From positions 1 through 5,365 of the forward strand of contig QNAU01000098.1 of NCBI GenBank assembly GCA_003641545.1: 5,365 bases of DNA, read 5' to 3'. Positions 1 through 5,365 of the stretch are shown here, piece after piece (the first letter of the stretch is position 1; the number at the start of each line of letters is the position of its first letter). Below the pieces are notes generated by a model. It made no database searches, had not been told where the DNA came from, and saw nothing but the letters and a program-made list of their open reading frames with translations. The position numbers and the translations under genes are program-made. The DNA is from Thermotoga sp. (GTDB lineage Bacteria > Thermotogota > Thermotogae > B21-G9).

Positions 1-44
1 TCTCCGATGAGTTTTTGAATCTCCTCGGTTCCATGGCGGAGTGA
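1..44 (+). CDS. 3' end of an unidentified plus-strand gene (partial)
   Basis: The plus-strand frame starting at base 3 is open from the window edge. It encodes the last 13 residues, SDEFLNLLGSMAE, and stops at TGA 42-44. The product cannot be identified from so short a tail. The main support is context: twenty bases after the stop begins a strong hairpin with a T-tract on the plus strand, which is where an intrinsic terminator for this gene would lie. The gene would converge on the minus-strand operon. The opposite strand is also open here, in the same codon register, so the call is tentative until sequence to the left is seen. Confidence 0.5.
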   Translation, partial: SDEFLNLLGSMAE

Positions 45-58
45 AATGAAGAGAAAGC

Positions 59-1546
59 TCACGATCCCCGGGTCCACACCCGGGGATTTTTCATACCTAA
101 GATGTTGATCAACACATAACCCAACGTGTATCCGATGATTATTCCAAGGAAACTTCTGTACAGATCGATGAAGATGGGAGACTTGATGTGACAGAAAGTG
201 TTGACGGTTCCAACGATTCCGAGACTCCCCAGAACCGGGAAGATGAAATGGTATTTGCCGATAAGTCCACGTTCTCTGATTCTCAAGGTGAAGAAAAGAA
301 AGGCGTATCCTATTATCTCCTTGAATCTCGGTCTGATTATGAAAATAGATTCTATGGTATCTCTGAACTTTCTCTCGGCATTCAGAACAAACGAATAATT
401 CCCACTTCTCAGGATGTAATACACACCCCCTGCAAGGATCACAGAGAAAACAAAAATATCGATCATTTTGAGTTTTTCGCCACTCCTCAGAAATCCACTT
501 TCCTCATCGAAAAACTCCCTCACGAATACGAGAAACGGGAGAAGTAGCAGGGATAATTTCACACCCCTGTAAGTGTAGAGCTGAGTGATGTGATTAAAAT
601 CCGATAAGATGGCATTTACGGTGTATCCAACTGTGATCGCTCCGAAGCCCATGAAGAAAAGGGAAATGAAGCTGTTTTTGAGTTTCCTCCTCCCCAAATT
701 GTATATTGATACGGGACCGAGGGCTCCGAGAAACAACGCGAGTAATTCGGAACTATGAATCGATCTGTAAAAGAGAAAAACCAACGTTAGAAACAGGTAA
801 GGAATGGAAAGTATGAAAGAATGAGATTGGAACAGCGCGAATCCAACTATGAGAGCCAATATGGTGGAATAAACTGTTCTCCATTCCTTGCTCGGTATCC
901 TCGGTTCTCCGACCATGAAGGGTTTCAACATGCTCGAAATTTTTTCAAGATACTTTTCGTAATTTACTTTCCAGTTGGATGGGGGAGGTTCAACGTAGAG
1001 AAGATCAACACTTCTTTCCAGAAGAGCTCTTCTCCATCTCTTCAGGGACGAGTTCAGATCGAGTTTCAGTTTGGTGTATTCTTCTCTCTTTATCCTGTGC
1101 ACCCTGAAGAATTTATGGTGGAACCTTCTAACTCTCGTGACTTTGAACATGTAATCCGTCGATTCATCGAATTCCACGATGCCAGTGATTATGTTGAATT
1201 CATCGAGAATATGCGCCAGATCCGTCACATCTATGTGGGGAGGTTGACCGACGAATATGACGTATTTGTTCATGCAGTGTTTCAAAATCTTCCTCAAATC
1301 GTTATCATCGATCCTATCAAAATCGCACAGGACGATAAAATTGGAGATTCCACCATCCACGGGTGGAATCTCCACAACTCCAAATTCTTCGATTTTCTCC
1401 CTCGACAGTGAACCTGAAGGTATTCCAACAACCACCTTCAGATTATCCAGATCGAATGGGATCCTCTCGACAGAGTGAACTAAGATCAAGGCAAATCCCA
1501 ACACAAAAAGCCACTTCAAAGACCAGTGAAGTTCATCACTTCGCAT
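59..1546 (-). CDS. DUF5693 family membrane protein
   Basis: This 495-residue protein is of unknown biochemical function. An N-terminal hydrophobic segment (about residues 10-24) is followed by a soluble region (about 30-222). Several membrane segments follow (about 225-345, 360-378, 410-423, 432-449 and 465-483). Family-like motifs recalled for DUF5693 are HRIKREEY (150-157), a helix leading to [14 protein letters not shown] (176-189), RSGN (380-383), [10 protein letters not shown] (405-414) and NTFCHIKSP (449-457). Firmicute members, as I remember them, are longer (roughly 600 or more residues) and often sit near csaB-type polysaccharide pyruvyl transferase genes, which hints at a cell-envelope role; that is inference. 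The ATG start overlaps the 3' end of rny by 11 bases and has no clear Shine-Dalgarno sequence, so translation is probably coupled to rny. The last codons overlap the convergent terminator, and a perfect hairpin lies early in the gene. Confidence 0.85.
   Translation of the reverse strand: MRSDELHWSLKWLFVLGFALILVHSVERIPFDLDNLKVVVGIPSGSLSREKIEEFGVVEIPPVDGGISNFIVLCDFDRIDDNDLRKILKHCMNKYVIFVGQPPHIDVTDLAHILDEFNIITGIVEFDESTDYMFKVTRVRRFHHKFFRVHRIKREEYTKLKLDLNSSLKRWRRALLERSVDLLYVEPPPSNWKVNYEKYLEKISSMLKPFMVGEPRIPSKEWRTVYSTILALIVGFALFQSHSFILSIPYLFLTLVFLFYRSIHSSELLALFLGALGPVSIYNLGRRKLKNSFISLFFMGFGAITVGYTVNAILSDFNHITQLYTYRGVKLSLLLLPFLVFVREFFDEESGFLRSGEKLKMIDIFVFSVILAGGVYYILRSGNYSFVLNAERKFRDTIESIFIIRPRFKEIIGYAFLFFTLRIRERGLIGKYHFIFPVLGSLGIVGTVNTFCHIKSPIFIDLYRSFLGIIIGYTLGYVLINILGMKNPRVWTRGS
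64..91 (+). terminator. Intrinsic terminator between convergent genes
   Basis: A perfect 10-bp inverted repeat, ATCCCCGGGT (64-73) and ACCCGGGGAT (78-87), encloses a 4-base loop CCAC. It runs straight into TTTTT (87-91) on the plus strand. The stem is GC-rich and the T-tract lies only on the plus-strand side, so it should end transcripts of the gene that stops at base 44. In the minus direction the stem is followed by ATCGTGAGC, which has no immediate U-run, so termination of the operon there would be weak. The whole element lies inside the last ten codons of the convergent DUF5693 gene. Confidence 0.75.
1342..1374 (-). other. Perfect 13-bp hairpin with short U-tract inside a coding region
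   Basis: Arms TGGAGATTCCACC (1342-1354) and GGTGGAATCTCCA (1362-1374) are exact reverse complements around a 7-base loop. On the minus strand the stem is followed by ATTTTAT, giving a terminator-like shape; on the plus strand no T-run follows. It lies inside the DUF5693 frame at residues 58-68 ([11 protein letters not shown]), about 160-195 bases past the rny stop. It could act as an internal attenuator, protect the 3' end of the upstream transcript, or be a chance product of the codons. The repeat is seen directly; any function is inferred. Confidence 0.5.
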
Positions 1547-3074
1547 ACGCCACGATTCTCTTTTCTCTTATGACTGTTATCTTCAACTGTCCGGGATACT
1601 CCACCTCTTCTTCAATCTTCTTAGCGATATCGTAAGCCAACTTCTCCGCCATCGCATCATCTACCTTGTCCGACTCAACCATTATTCTCAGCTCTCTGCC
1701 AGCCTGAATGGCGTAAGCCTTCTCAACGTGCTTGAAACTACTTGCTATTTCTTCAAGTTTCTCTATTCTCTTTATGTACATTTCGAGCGTTTCTCTTCGT
1801 GCACCCGGTCTGGATGCAGATATGGCATCTGCTGCAGCAACCAAAATAGCTTCCGGCGTTCTCGGTTCAACCTCACCGTGATGGCACTGTATCATGTTGA
1901 CTATCTCCGGTCTTTCCCTGTACCTTCTGGCAAGTTCCCCACCTATTATGGCATGTGAACCCTCGACTTCGTGATCCACCGCCTTTCCTATATCATGCAG
2001 TAAGGCTCCTCTTTTGACCTTTTTCACATCCAAACCCAGTTCCGCTGCCATCATACCGGCAATGTGTGCAACTTCGACGGAATGTTGAAGAACGTTCTGT
2101 CCATAACTCGTTCTGAACTTCAGCCTACCGAGAAGGTTTATCAACTCGGGATGTAAACCATTGATTCCAACCTCCAAAACCGCCTCTTGTCCCGCCTCCT
2201 TGACCATGCTCATTATTTCCGCTTTGGCTTTATCATACATCTCCTCTATCCTCGCGGGATGGATTCTTCCATCTGCAACCAGCATCTCGAGCGTTAGCTT
2301 TGCAATCTCCCTTCTCAGGGGATTCATGCAGGATATAACCACAACCTCTGGTGTATCGTCTATTATCAAACTTGCACCGGTCAACTTTTCAAACATCCTG
2401 ATGTTTCTTCCCTCTCTACCTATTATCCTTCCCTTCATATCGTCTGAAGGAAGACTCACCGTGGATATGGTGTTTTCAACTGTAAAATCCGCGGCGTATC
2501 TCTGTATTGCCGTCGCAACGATCCATTTTGCATGATTCTTAGCTTCTCCTTCGTATTTTTCCTTCATCTCCTTGAACATCTTCGCGAGATCGTATTCGTA
2601 TTTCTTCTTCGCCTCCTCGAGAACCATCTCCTTGGCTTGTTCGGGGGTAAGGTTGGCTATCTCCATCAACATGTTCTCCGCTCTTTTCAGTTCTTCCTCA
2701 ACTTTTCTCTTCTCTTGATCCAATTCCCTTCTTCTTCTTTCCACCTCCTCTTCCTTTCTCTCGAGATTTTCCTCCCTTCTCATCAACTTTTCTTCTCTTC
2801 TCAAAAGCTTTTCCTCGAGCTCTTTTATCTCTTGTCTGCTTTTTTTCAGCTCTTCCTGATATTCCCTCTTTATCTTCTTCAGTTCTTCTTCTCCCTCTTT
2901 TATGGCTTTCATTTTCAATTTCTCAGCTTCTATCTTAGCTTCCTCGATAATATCCTTGGCTGAACCCTTCGCCCTTTCAAGATTCAGGAGAACCCTTTTG
3001 CGAGAAAGAAGATAACCGATCAAAAAACCAACCACAACGGATGTGACGCCAATTGCAACGGCAAGTGGCAACAT
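1536..3074 (-). CDS. rny: Ribonuclease Y (membrane-anchored endoribonuclease)
   Basis: RNase Y is a membrane-tethered endonuclease that starts decay and processing of many mRNAs. The 512-residue product shows the full family architecture: an N-terminal membrane segment (about 1-23, ending in SRKR), a long charged coiled coil (about 28-190), a KH RNA-binding domain with the GREG loop (219-222), and an HD phosphohydrolase domain with metal ligands H331, H360-D361 and D416. A conserved C-terminal region follows (about 430-512). The length matches the usual 510-520 residues. I place the start at ATG 3074 because a near-perfect Shine-Dalgarno, AAGGAGGTGA, lies just upstream and the membrane helix then begins at once. 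The open frame extends 14 codons further, but that stretch ([13 protein letters not shown]) contains the Shine-Dalgarno itself. The gene begins 25 bases after recX and its end overlaps the DUF5693 gene by 11 bases. Confidence 0.96.
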   Translation of the reverse strand: MLPLAVAIGVTSVVVGFLIGYLLSRKRVLLNLERAKGSAKDIIEEAKIEAEKLKMKAIKEGEEELKKIKREYQEELKKSRQEIKELEEKLLRREEKLMRREENLERKEEEVERRRRELDQEKRKVEEELKRAENMLMEIANLTPEQAKEMVLEEAKKKYEYDLAKMFKEMKEKYEGEAKNHAKWIVATAIQRYAADFTVENTISTVSLPSDDMKGRIIGREGRNIRMFEKLTGASLIIDDTPEVVVISCMNPLRREIAKLTLEMLVADGRIHPARIEEMYDKAKAEIMSMVKEAGQEAVLEVGINGLHPELINLLGRLKFRTSYGQNVLQHSVEVAHIAGMMAAELGLDVKKVKRGALLHDIGKAVDHEVEGSHAIIGGELARRYRERPEIVNMIQCHHGEVEPRTPEAILVAAADAISASRPGARRETLEMYIKRIEKLEEIASSFKHVEKAYAIQAGRELRIMVESDKVDDAMAEKLAYDIAKKIEEEVEYPGQLKITVIREKRIVAYAK

Positions 3075-3079
3075 CCCAT

Positions 3080-3089
3080 TCACCTCCTT
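3080..3089 (-). promoter_or_regulatory. Strong Shine-Dalgarno of rny
   Basis: The minus strand reads AAGGAGGTGA, a ten-base complement to the anti-Shine-Dalgarno of 16S rRNA. The GGAGG core is 8 bases from ATG 3074. It fixes the rny start there and rules out the longer in-frame start at 3116. An out-of-frame ATG at 3079-3077 lies too close to the core to be used. Confidence 0.85.
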
Positions 3090-3099
3090 ACAACATCCG

Positions 3100-3552
3100 T
3101 TAGTTTTCCTTTTCAAAGAGCGAATTCAAAACCTCAACAATCTTTTGATAATCGAATCCTCTCCGCATCAATCGATCGATGATTTTTCCCTTGTCAAGAT
3201 TTTTCCATTTCTCGACCATCCCACTTATAACATCCTCTTCCTTTGTCTCCATCAAAACCCTTTCAATCGCATCATCCACAATCCTCTCATCCACACCCAG
3301 CTTGATCAATTCCATCCTTATCAACTTCGGTCCTCTCTTGTGAACGGTCAACCTATCGTAAGCGTATAAATACGAAAATTTCGAGTCATCCACCATGTTC
3401 ATTCTTCTGAGTTTCTCCATAACCTTCCCAATCTCCGCCTCCGTGTAGCCTTTCATCCTCAACCTCTTCCGTATTTCCTCCTCGGATCTCGCCCTGATCT
3501 TCAAAAGCTTCAGAGCGTATTTCATGGGATCAATTTTCTTGCTTCTCTTCAT
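3100..3552 (-). CDS. recX: Regulatory protein RecX
   Basis: RecX binds RecA filaments and modulates them, usually capping filament growth and inhibiting strand exchange and ATPase activity. The 150-residue all-helical product carries family features: [20 protein letters not shown] (12-31) in the first three-helix repeat, the acidic VDDSKFS (54-60) and [11 protein letters not shown] (72-82). The C-terminal repeat ends at LFEKEN. Length is normal for a bacterial RecX. I chose ATG 3552 because AAGGAA lies four bases upstream. Upstream in-frame ATGs at 3579 and 3570 lack a Shine-Dalgarno, and ATG 3525 has only a weak one. With this start the gene overlaps the end of recA by 23 bases in another frame, a common recA-recX arrangement that ties RecX synthesis to RecA translation. 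Family assignment is firm; the exact start is moderately certain. Confidence 0.92.
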   Translation of the reverse strand: MKRSKKIDPMKYALKLLKIRARSEEEIRKRLRMKGYTEAEIGKVMEKLRRMNMVDDSKFSYLYAYDRLTVHKRGPKLIRMELIKLGVDERIVDDAIERVLMETKEEDVISGMVEKWKNLDKGKIIDRLMRRGFDYQKIVEVLNSLFEKEN

Positions 3553-4609
3553 CGTGTTCCTTGTTGCCATGTTCTCCATAGGTCATCGGTAGGGAATGCG
3601 CCGATCTTATCCTTCTCTCCATTTCCTCCAAGATGTCTGGGTTCTTTCTGAGGTATTCGACCGCATTGTTCTTTCCCTGACCAAGGCTTATTTCCTCTCC
3701 ATCCTCCTTGATGTAACTGATCCAAGATCCTTTCTTCACAATGAATCCCATTCCAACCCCAAGGTTGAATATCTCGTTTTCTTTCACTATACCTTTCCCG
3801 TATATCAAATCCACAACGGCTTCTCTGAACGGCGGTGCAACCTTGTTCTTCACCACCTTTATTCTCAGTTCATGTCCTATCAGATTCTTTCCATCTTTTA
3901 TCTGCGAACCTCTTCTGACATCCAATCTTATAGAAGCGTAGAATTTCAACGCTCTACCACCGGTTGTGGTTTCCGGATTGCCGAACATTACACCTATCTG
4001 CATTCTGAGTTGATTTATGAATATCACAACCGCTCTGGATTTGTTCACACTTCCAGCGAGTTTTCTGAGAGCCTGTGACATGAGTCGCGCCTGAAGACCA
4101 ACTTGCATGTCTCCCATGCTTCCTTCGAGTTCTGCCCTTGGAACCAATGCGGCAACCGAATCCAAAACAACCAGATCAACCGCACCACTTCTCACTAAGG
4201 TATCGACTATCTCGAGAGCTTGCTCACCATCATCCGGCTGTGAGATCAGAAGCGACCGAAGATCCACTCCGAGGTTGGAGGCATACACAGGATCAAGAGC
4301 ATGTTCTGCATCCACGAAGGCAGCAACCCCTCCCGTCTTCTGTGCGGACGCTATGGCATGAAGTGCTATCGTCGTCTTTCCACTGCCTTCCTGTCCAAAT
4401 ATCTCAATCATCCTACCCCTTGGAAAACCACCAACACCGAGAGCTATGTCGAGACTCAGAGAACCAGTCGGAATCACCTCGACATTCTGTGCAACGCTCT
4501 CCTCACCGAGGATCATTATAGATCCCTGTCCAAAATCCTTCTCTATCTTCTTTATCGCCTCCTCGAGAGCTTTTATTTTCTTTTCATCCGTCCTTTTTTC
4601 CTCACCCAC
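3530..4609 (-). CDS. recA: RecA recombinase
   Basis: RecA forms ATP-dependent filaments on single-stranded DNA, drives homologous pairing and repair, and stimulates LexA-type self-cleavage. The 359-residue product has the complete fold. It shows an N-terminal helix and GSIMILG (29-35), a Walker A loop GQEGSGKTT (72-80), catalytic Glu in DAEHALDP (E102), Walker [12 protein letters not shown] (147-157), [19 protein letters not shown] (165-183) and the sensor NQ (199-200). The L2 DNA-binding loop [13 protein letters not shown] (206-218) and a C-terminal domain with a charged tail (EHDEEKQEN) follow. Two positions differ from what I recall as the norm: Gly75 where the P-loop usually has Ser, and Gln204 where Lys is usual before L2. 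Translation starts at GTG 4609 immediately after the thpR stop, with AAGGAGG seven bases upstream. An ATG at 4614 is out of frame and closes after three codons. No separate promoter or LexA box was seen upstream. Confidence 0.98.
   Translation of the reverse strand: MGEEKRTDEKKIKALEEAIKKIEKDFGQGSIMILGEESVAQNVEVIPTGSLSLDIALGVGGFPRGRMIEIFGQEGSGKTTIALHAIASAQKTGGVAAFVDAEHALDPVYASNLGVDLRSLLISQPDDGEQALEIVDTLVRSGAVDLVVLDSVAALVPRAELEGSMGDMQVGLQARLMSQALRKLAGSVNKSRAVVIFINQLRMQIGVMFGNPETTTGGRALKFYASIRLDVRRGSQIKDGKNLIGHELRIKVVKNKVAPPFREAVVDLIYGKGIVKENEIFNLGVGMGFIVKKGSWISYIKEDGEEISLGQGKNNAVEYLRKNPDILEEMERRIRSAHSLPMTYGEHGNKEHDEEKQEN
3557..3562 (-). promoter_or_regulatory. Probable Shine-Dalgarno of recX inside the recA coding end
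   Basis: The minus strand reads AAGGAA-CACG-ATG, with the motif four bases before ATG 3552. It is weaker than the sites of recA and rny, which fits lower expression of RecX than RecA. It lies within the last codons of recA. Confidence 0.5.
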
Positions 4610-5167
4610 TCATATCCCTCCTTCAAACTTGATCTTTCTGAACACGCTGTAGATTGGACCACTCGGGGTAAGTGTGGAGGAATACACCACCACACAATCC
4701 ACCGGAACGACTATCGGATCGTATGATATATCCGACAGAAGAAGTTCCCACTTCTCGGGGACCATTTTAACCCTTCCTATGGTTATGTGTGGTTTGAAAT
4801 CCTGTGGAAATTGGAATGAGAATTTCTCCAGCTCGTTCAATATCTCGGAGTACAACCTTTTCAAGGCTTGATCGTATTTCACTCCAAGCCATACGACTCT
4901 CGGTTTACCATTCCTCCCCTTGAAATATCCCATCCTTTCCACGATGAAAGAAAAACTCGGAAATCCGAGCAATCTTCTTTTCAACCTCTCGGATATCTGC
5001 TCCGCCTTCTCCTTGGATATTTCATCCAGGAAAAACAGAGTCAGATGGACGTTCTCCGGTTTCACCCAGGTCGCTTTGAATCTCCTTTTAACAAGCTTTT
5101 CCACGATTTCATTAGTCCTTCTTCTAACCTCATCGTTGACATCGATGGCTATAAATGTTCTCATCAT
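4610..5167 (-). CDS. thpR: RNA 2',3'-cyclic phosphodiesterase (2H / LigT family)
   Basis: This 2H phosphoesterase family, first described as 2'-5' RNA ligase, opens 2',3'-cyclic phosphate ends of RNA to give 2'-phosphates. The 185-residue product is of typical size and carries both signature HxTx motifs: HLTL (H41, T43) and HITI (H127, T129), each in its usual context (PENVHLTLFFL and FKPHITIGRV). It starts with the family-typical RTFIAIDV strand. Two consecutive ATGs (5167 and 5164) are possible starts; AAGGGAG lies 6 and 9 bases upstream of them respectively, and I keep the first. The gene begins one base after the pgsA stop and ends directly against the recA GTG. A LigT-type gene next to recA is a known arrangement in several bacterial groups. 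The physiological RNA substrate is not evident from the sequence. Confidence 0.93.
   Translation of the reverse strand: MMRTFIAIDVNDEVRRRTNEIVEKLVKRRFKATWVKPENVHLTLFFLDEISKEKAEQISERLKRRLLGFPSFSFIVERMGYFKGRNGKPRVVWLGVKYDQALKRLYSEILNELEKFSFQFPQDFKPHITIGRVKMVPEKWELLLSDISYDPIVVPVDCVVVYSSTLTPSGPIYSVFRKIKFEGGI
4617..4623 (-). promoter_or_regulatory. Strong Shine-Dalgarno of recA
   Basis: The minus strand reads AAGGAGG, seven bases before the GTG start at 4609 and inside the last codons of thpR. It supports the GTG start and suggests that ribosomes finishing thpR can reinitiate directly on recA. Confidence 0.85.
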
Positions 5168-5168
5168 T

Positions 5169-5365
5169 TCACTCTCCCTTCAGAATACGAAAACCGGAAA
5201 TCACATAGTTCAATCCGGATAGAATGGTGAGCAAGAATGAGATCCATATGAGAATGATACCAAATACTCCTGGATATCCTTTGAAGATCGAAGCCACCGA
5301 TAGTATGTATACTATAACCACGATCTGTGAAACCGTTTTGGATTTTCCGAGCTTATCCGCAGAAA
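5169..5365 (-). CDS. pgsA: CDP-diacylglycerol-glycerol-3-phosphate 3-phosphatidyltransferase, C-terminal end (partial)
   Basis: Only the last 64 residues are present; the 5' end lies beyond the right edge. PgsA is an inner-membrane enzyme that makes phosphatidylglycerophosphate from CDP-diacylglycerol and glycerol-3-phosphate. The fragment opens with SADKLGKSKTVSQ, matching the end of the CDP-alcohol phosphatidyltransferase signature, where the Asp of ADK is the last catalytic aspartate. Two hydrophobic segments follow (fragment residues about 11-27 and 33-57), then a short LKGE tail. The remainder of the signature is outside the window. The frame stops at TGA 5171-5169, one base before thpR. 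Identity rests on the ADKLGKxKT motif, the hydrophobic pattern and the usual pgsA-recA-rny neighbourhood. Another CDP-alcohol transferase cannot be fully excluded. Confidence 0.85.
   Translation of the reverse strand, partial: SADKLGKSKTVSQIVVIVYILSVASIFKGYPGVFGIILIWISFLLTILSGLNYVISGFRILKGE

Noticed and set aside
1..80. An open minus-strand frame reading LFISLRHGTEEIQKLIG to the left edge, which could be the next operon gene with a GTG start.
   Set aside because: It would have to overlap the end of the DUF5693 gene, has no good Shine-Dalgarno, and does not explain the hairpin with plus-strand T-tract. It is in antisense codon register with the plus-strand tail, where open frames often arise. 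It is not fully excluded because the window ends here.
821..1411. A 196-codon plus-strand open frame.
   Set aside because: It lies antisense within the DUF5693 gene, has no recognisable motif or Shine-Dalgarno, and the minus-strand product has clear family motifs.
2532..2963. A 143-codon plus-strand open frame rich in Leu, Phe and Ser.
   Set aside because: It is the antisense shadow of the Glu/Lys/Arg-rich coiled coil of rny; the composition is explained by the complement of AAG/GAG/AGA codons.
3075..3116. A 14-residue N-terminal extension of RNase Y from ATG 3116.
   Set aside because: It overlaps the recX stop, contains the strong Shine-Dalgarno AAGGAGGTGA, and would place charged residues and two cysteines ahead of the membrane helix that normally begins the protein.
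4105..4119. A short inverted repeat GCATG-TCTCC-CATGC within recA.
   Set aside because: A 5-bp stem inside a conserved coding segment with no T-tract is expected by chance.
4610..4740. A possible recA promoter or LexA (GAAC-N4-GTTC type) operator upstream of recA.
   Set aside because: No convincing -35/-10 pair or palindrome of that type was found on the minus strand in this stretch.
1..5365. tRNA, rRNA, CRISPR arrays, insertion sequences, phage or defence genes.
   Set aside because: None seen; the window is filled by the coding regions listed, with only short junctions between them.

Overview
This window is a compact piece of a thermophilic bacterial chromosome, most likely from the Thermotogae (Thermotoga/Pseudothermotoga type). 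That assignment is an inference from three things. The proteins are rich in Lys, Glu, Arg and Ile, Arg codons are mostly AGA/AGG, and Shine-Dalgarno sites are very strong (AAGGAGG, AAGGAGGTGA). The RecA sequence also resembles my memory of Thermotoga RecA more than that of other phyla. No search could be run.

Layout. Nearly everything reads on the minus strand as one tight gene train, from the right edge leftwards: 3' end of pgsA (phospholipid synthesis, cut by the window edge), thpR (RNA 2',3'-cyclic phosphodiesterase), recA (recombinase), recX (RecA regulator), rny (RNase Y) and a DUF5693 membrane protein. Junctions are a 1-base gap, a 0-base gap, a 23-base overlap, a 25-base gap and an 11-base overlap. 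This is the layout of one polycistronic, translationally coupled operon. Its promoter is not in the window. At the far left a plus-strand gene appears to end at base 44. It is followed by a GC-rich hairpin and T-tract terminator that overlaps the last codons of the convergent DUF5693 gene. No stretch over 300 bases lacks a gene.

How the genes fit together. pgsA, recA and rny neighbour each other in many bacteria, often with cinA between pgsA and recA. Here cinA is missing from that place and thpR sits there instead. RecA and RecX form a recombinase and modulator pair made from overlapping frames. ThpR and RNase Y are two RNA enzymes on either side of that pair. The DUF5693 protein is the least understood member and has a soluble domain plus a multi-pass membrane domain.

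I found no mobile element, CRISPR, defence or secondary-metabolism system. The region is mostly ordinary housekeeping DNA. The points most worth a second look are a perfect 13-bp hairpin followed by a short U-tract inside the DUF5693 reading frame, the convergent terminator buried in the end of that same gene, and a non-canonical residue in the RecA P-loop.
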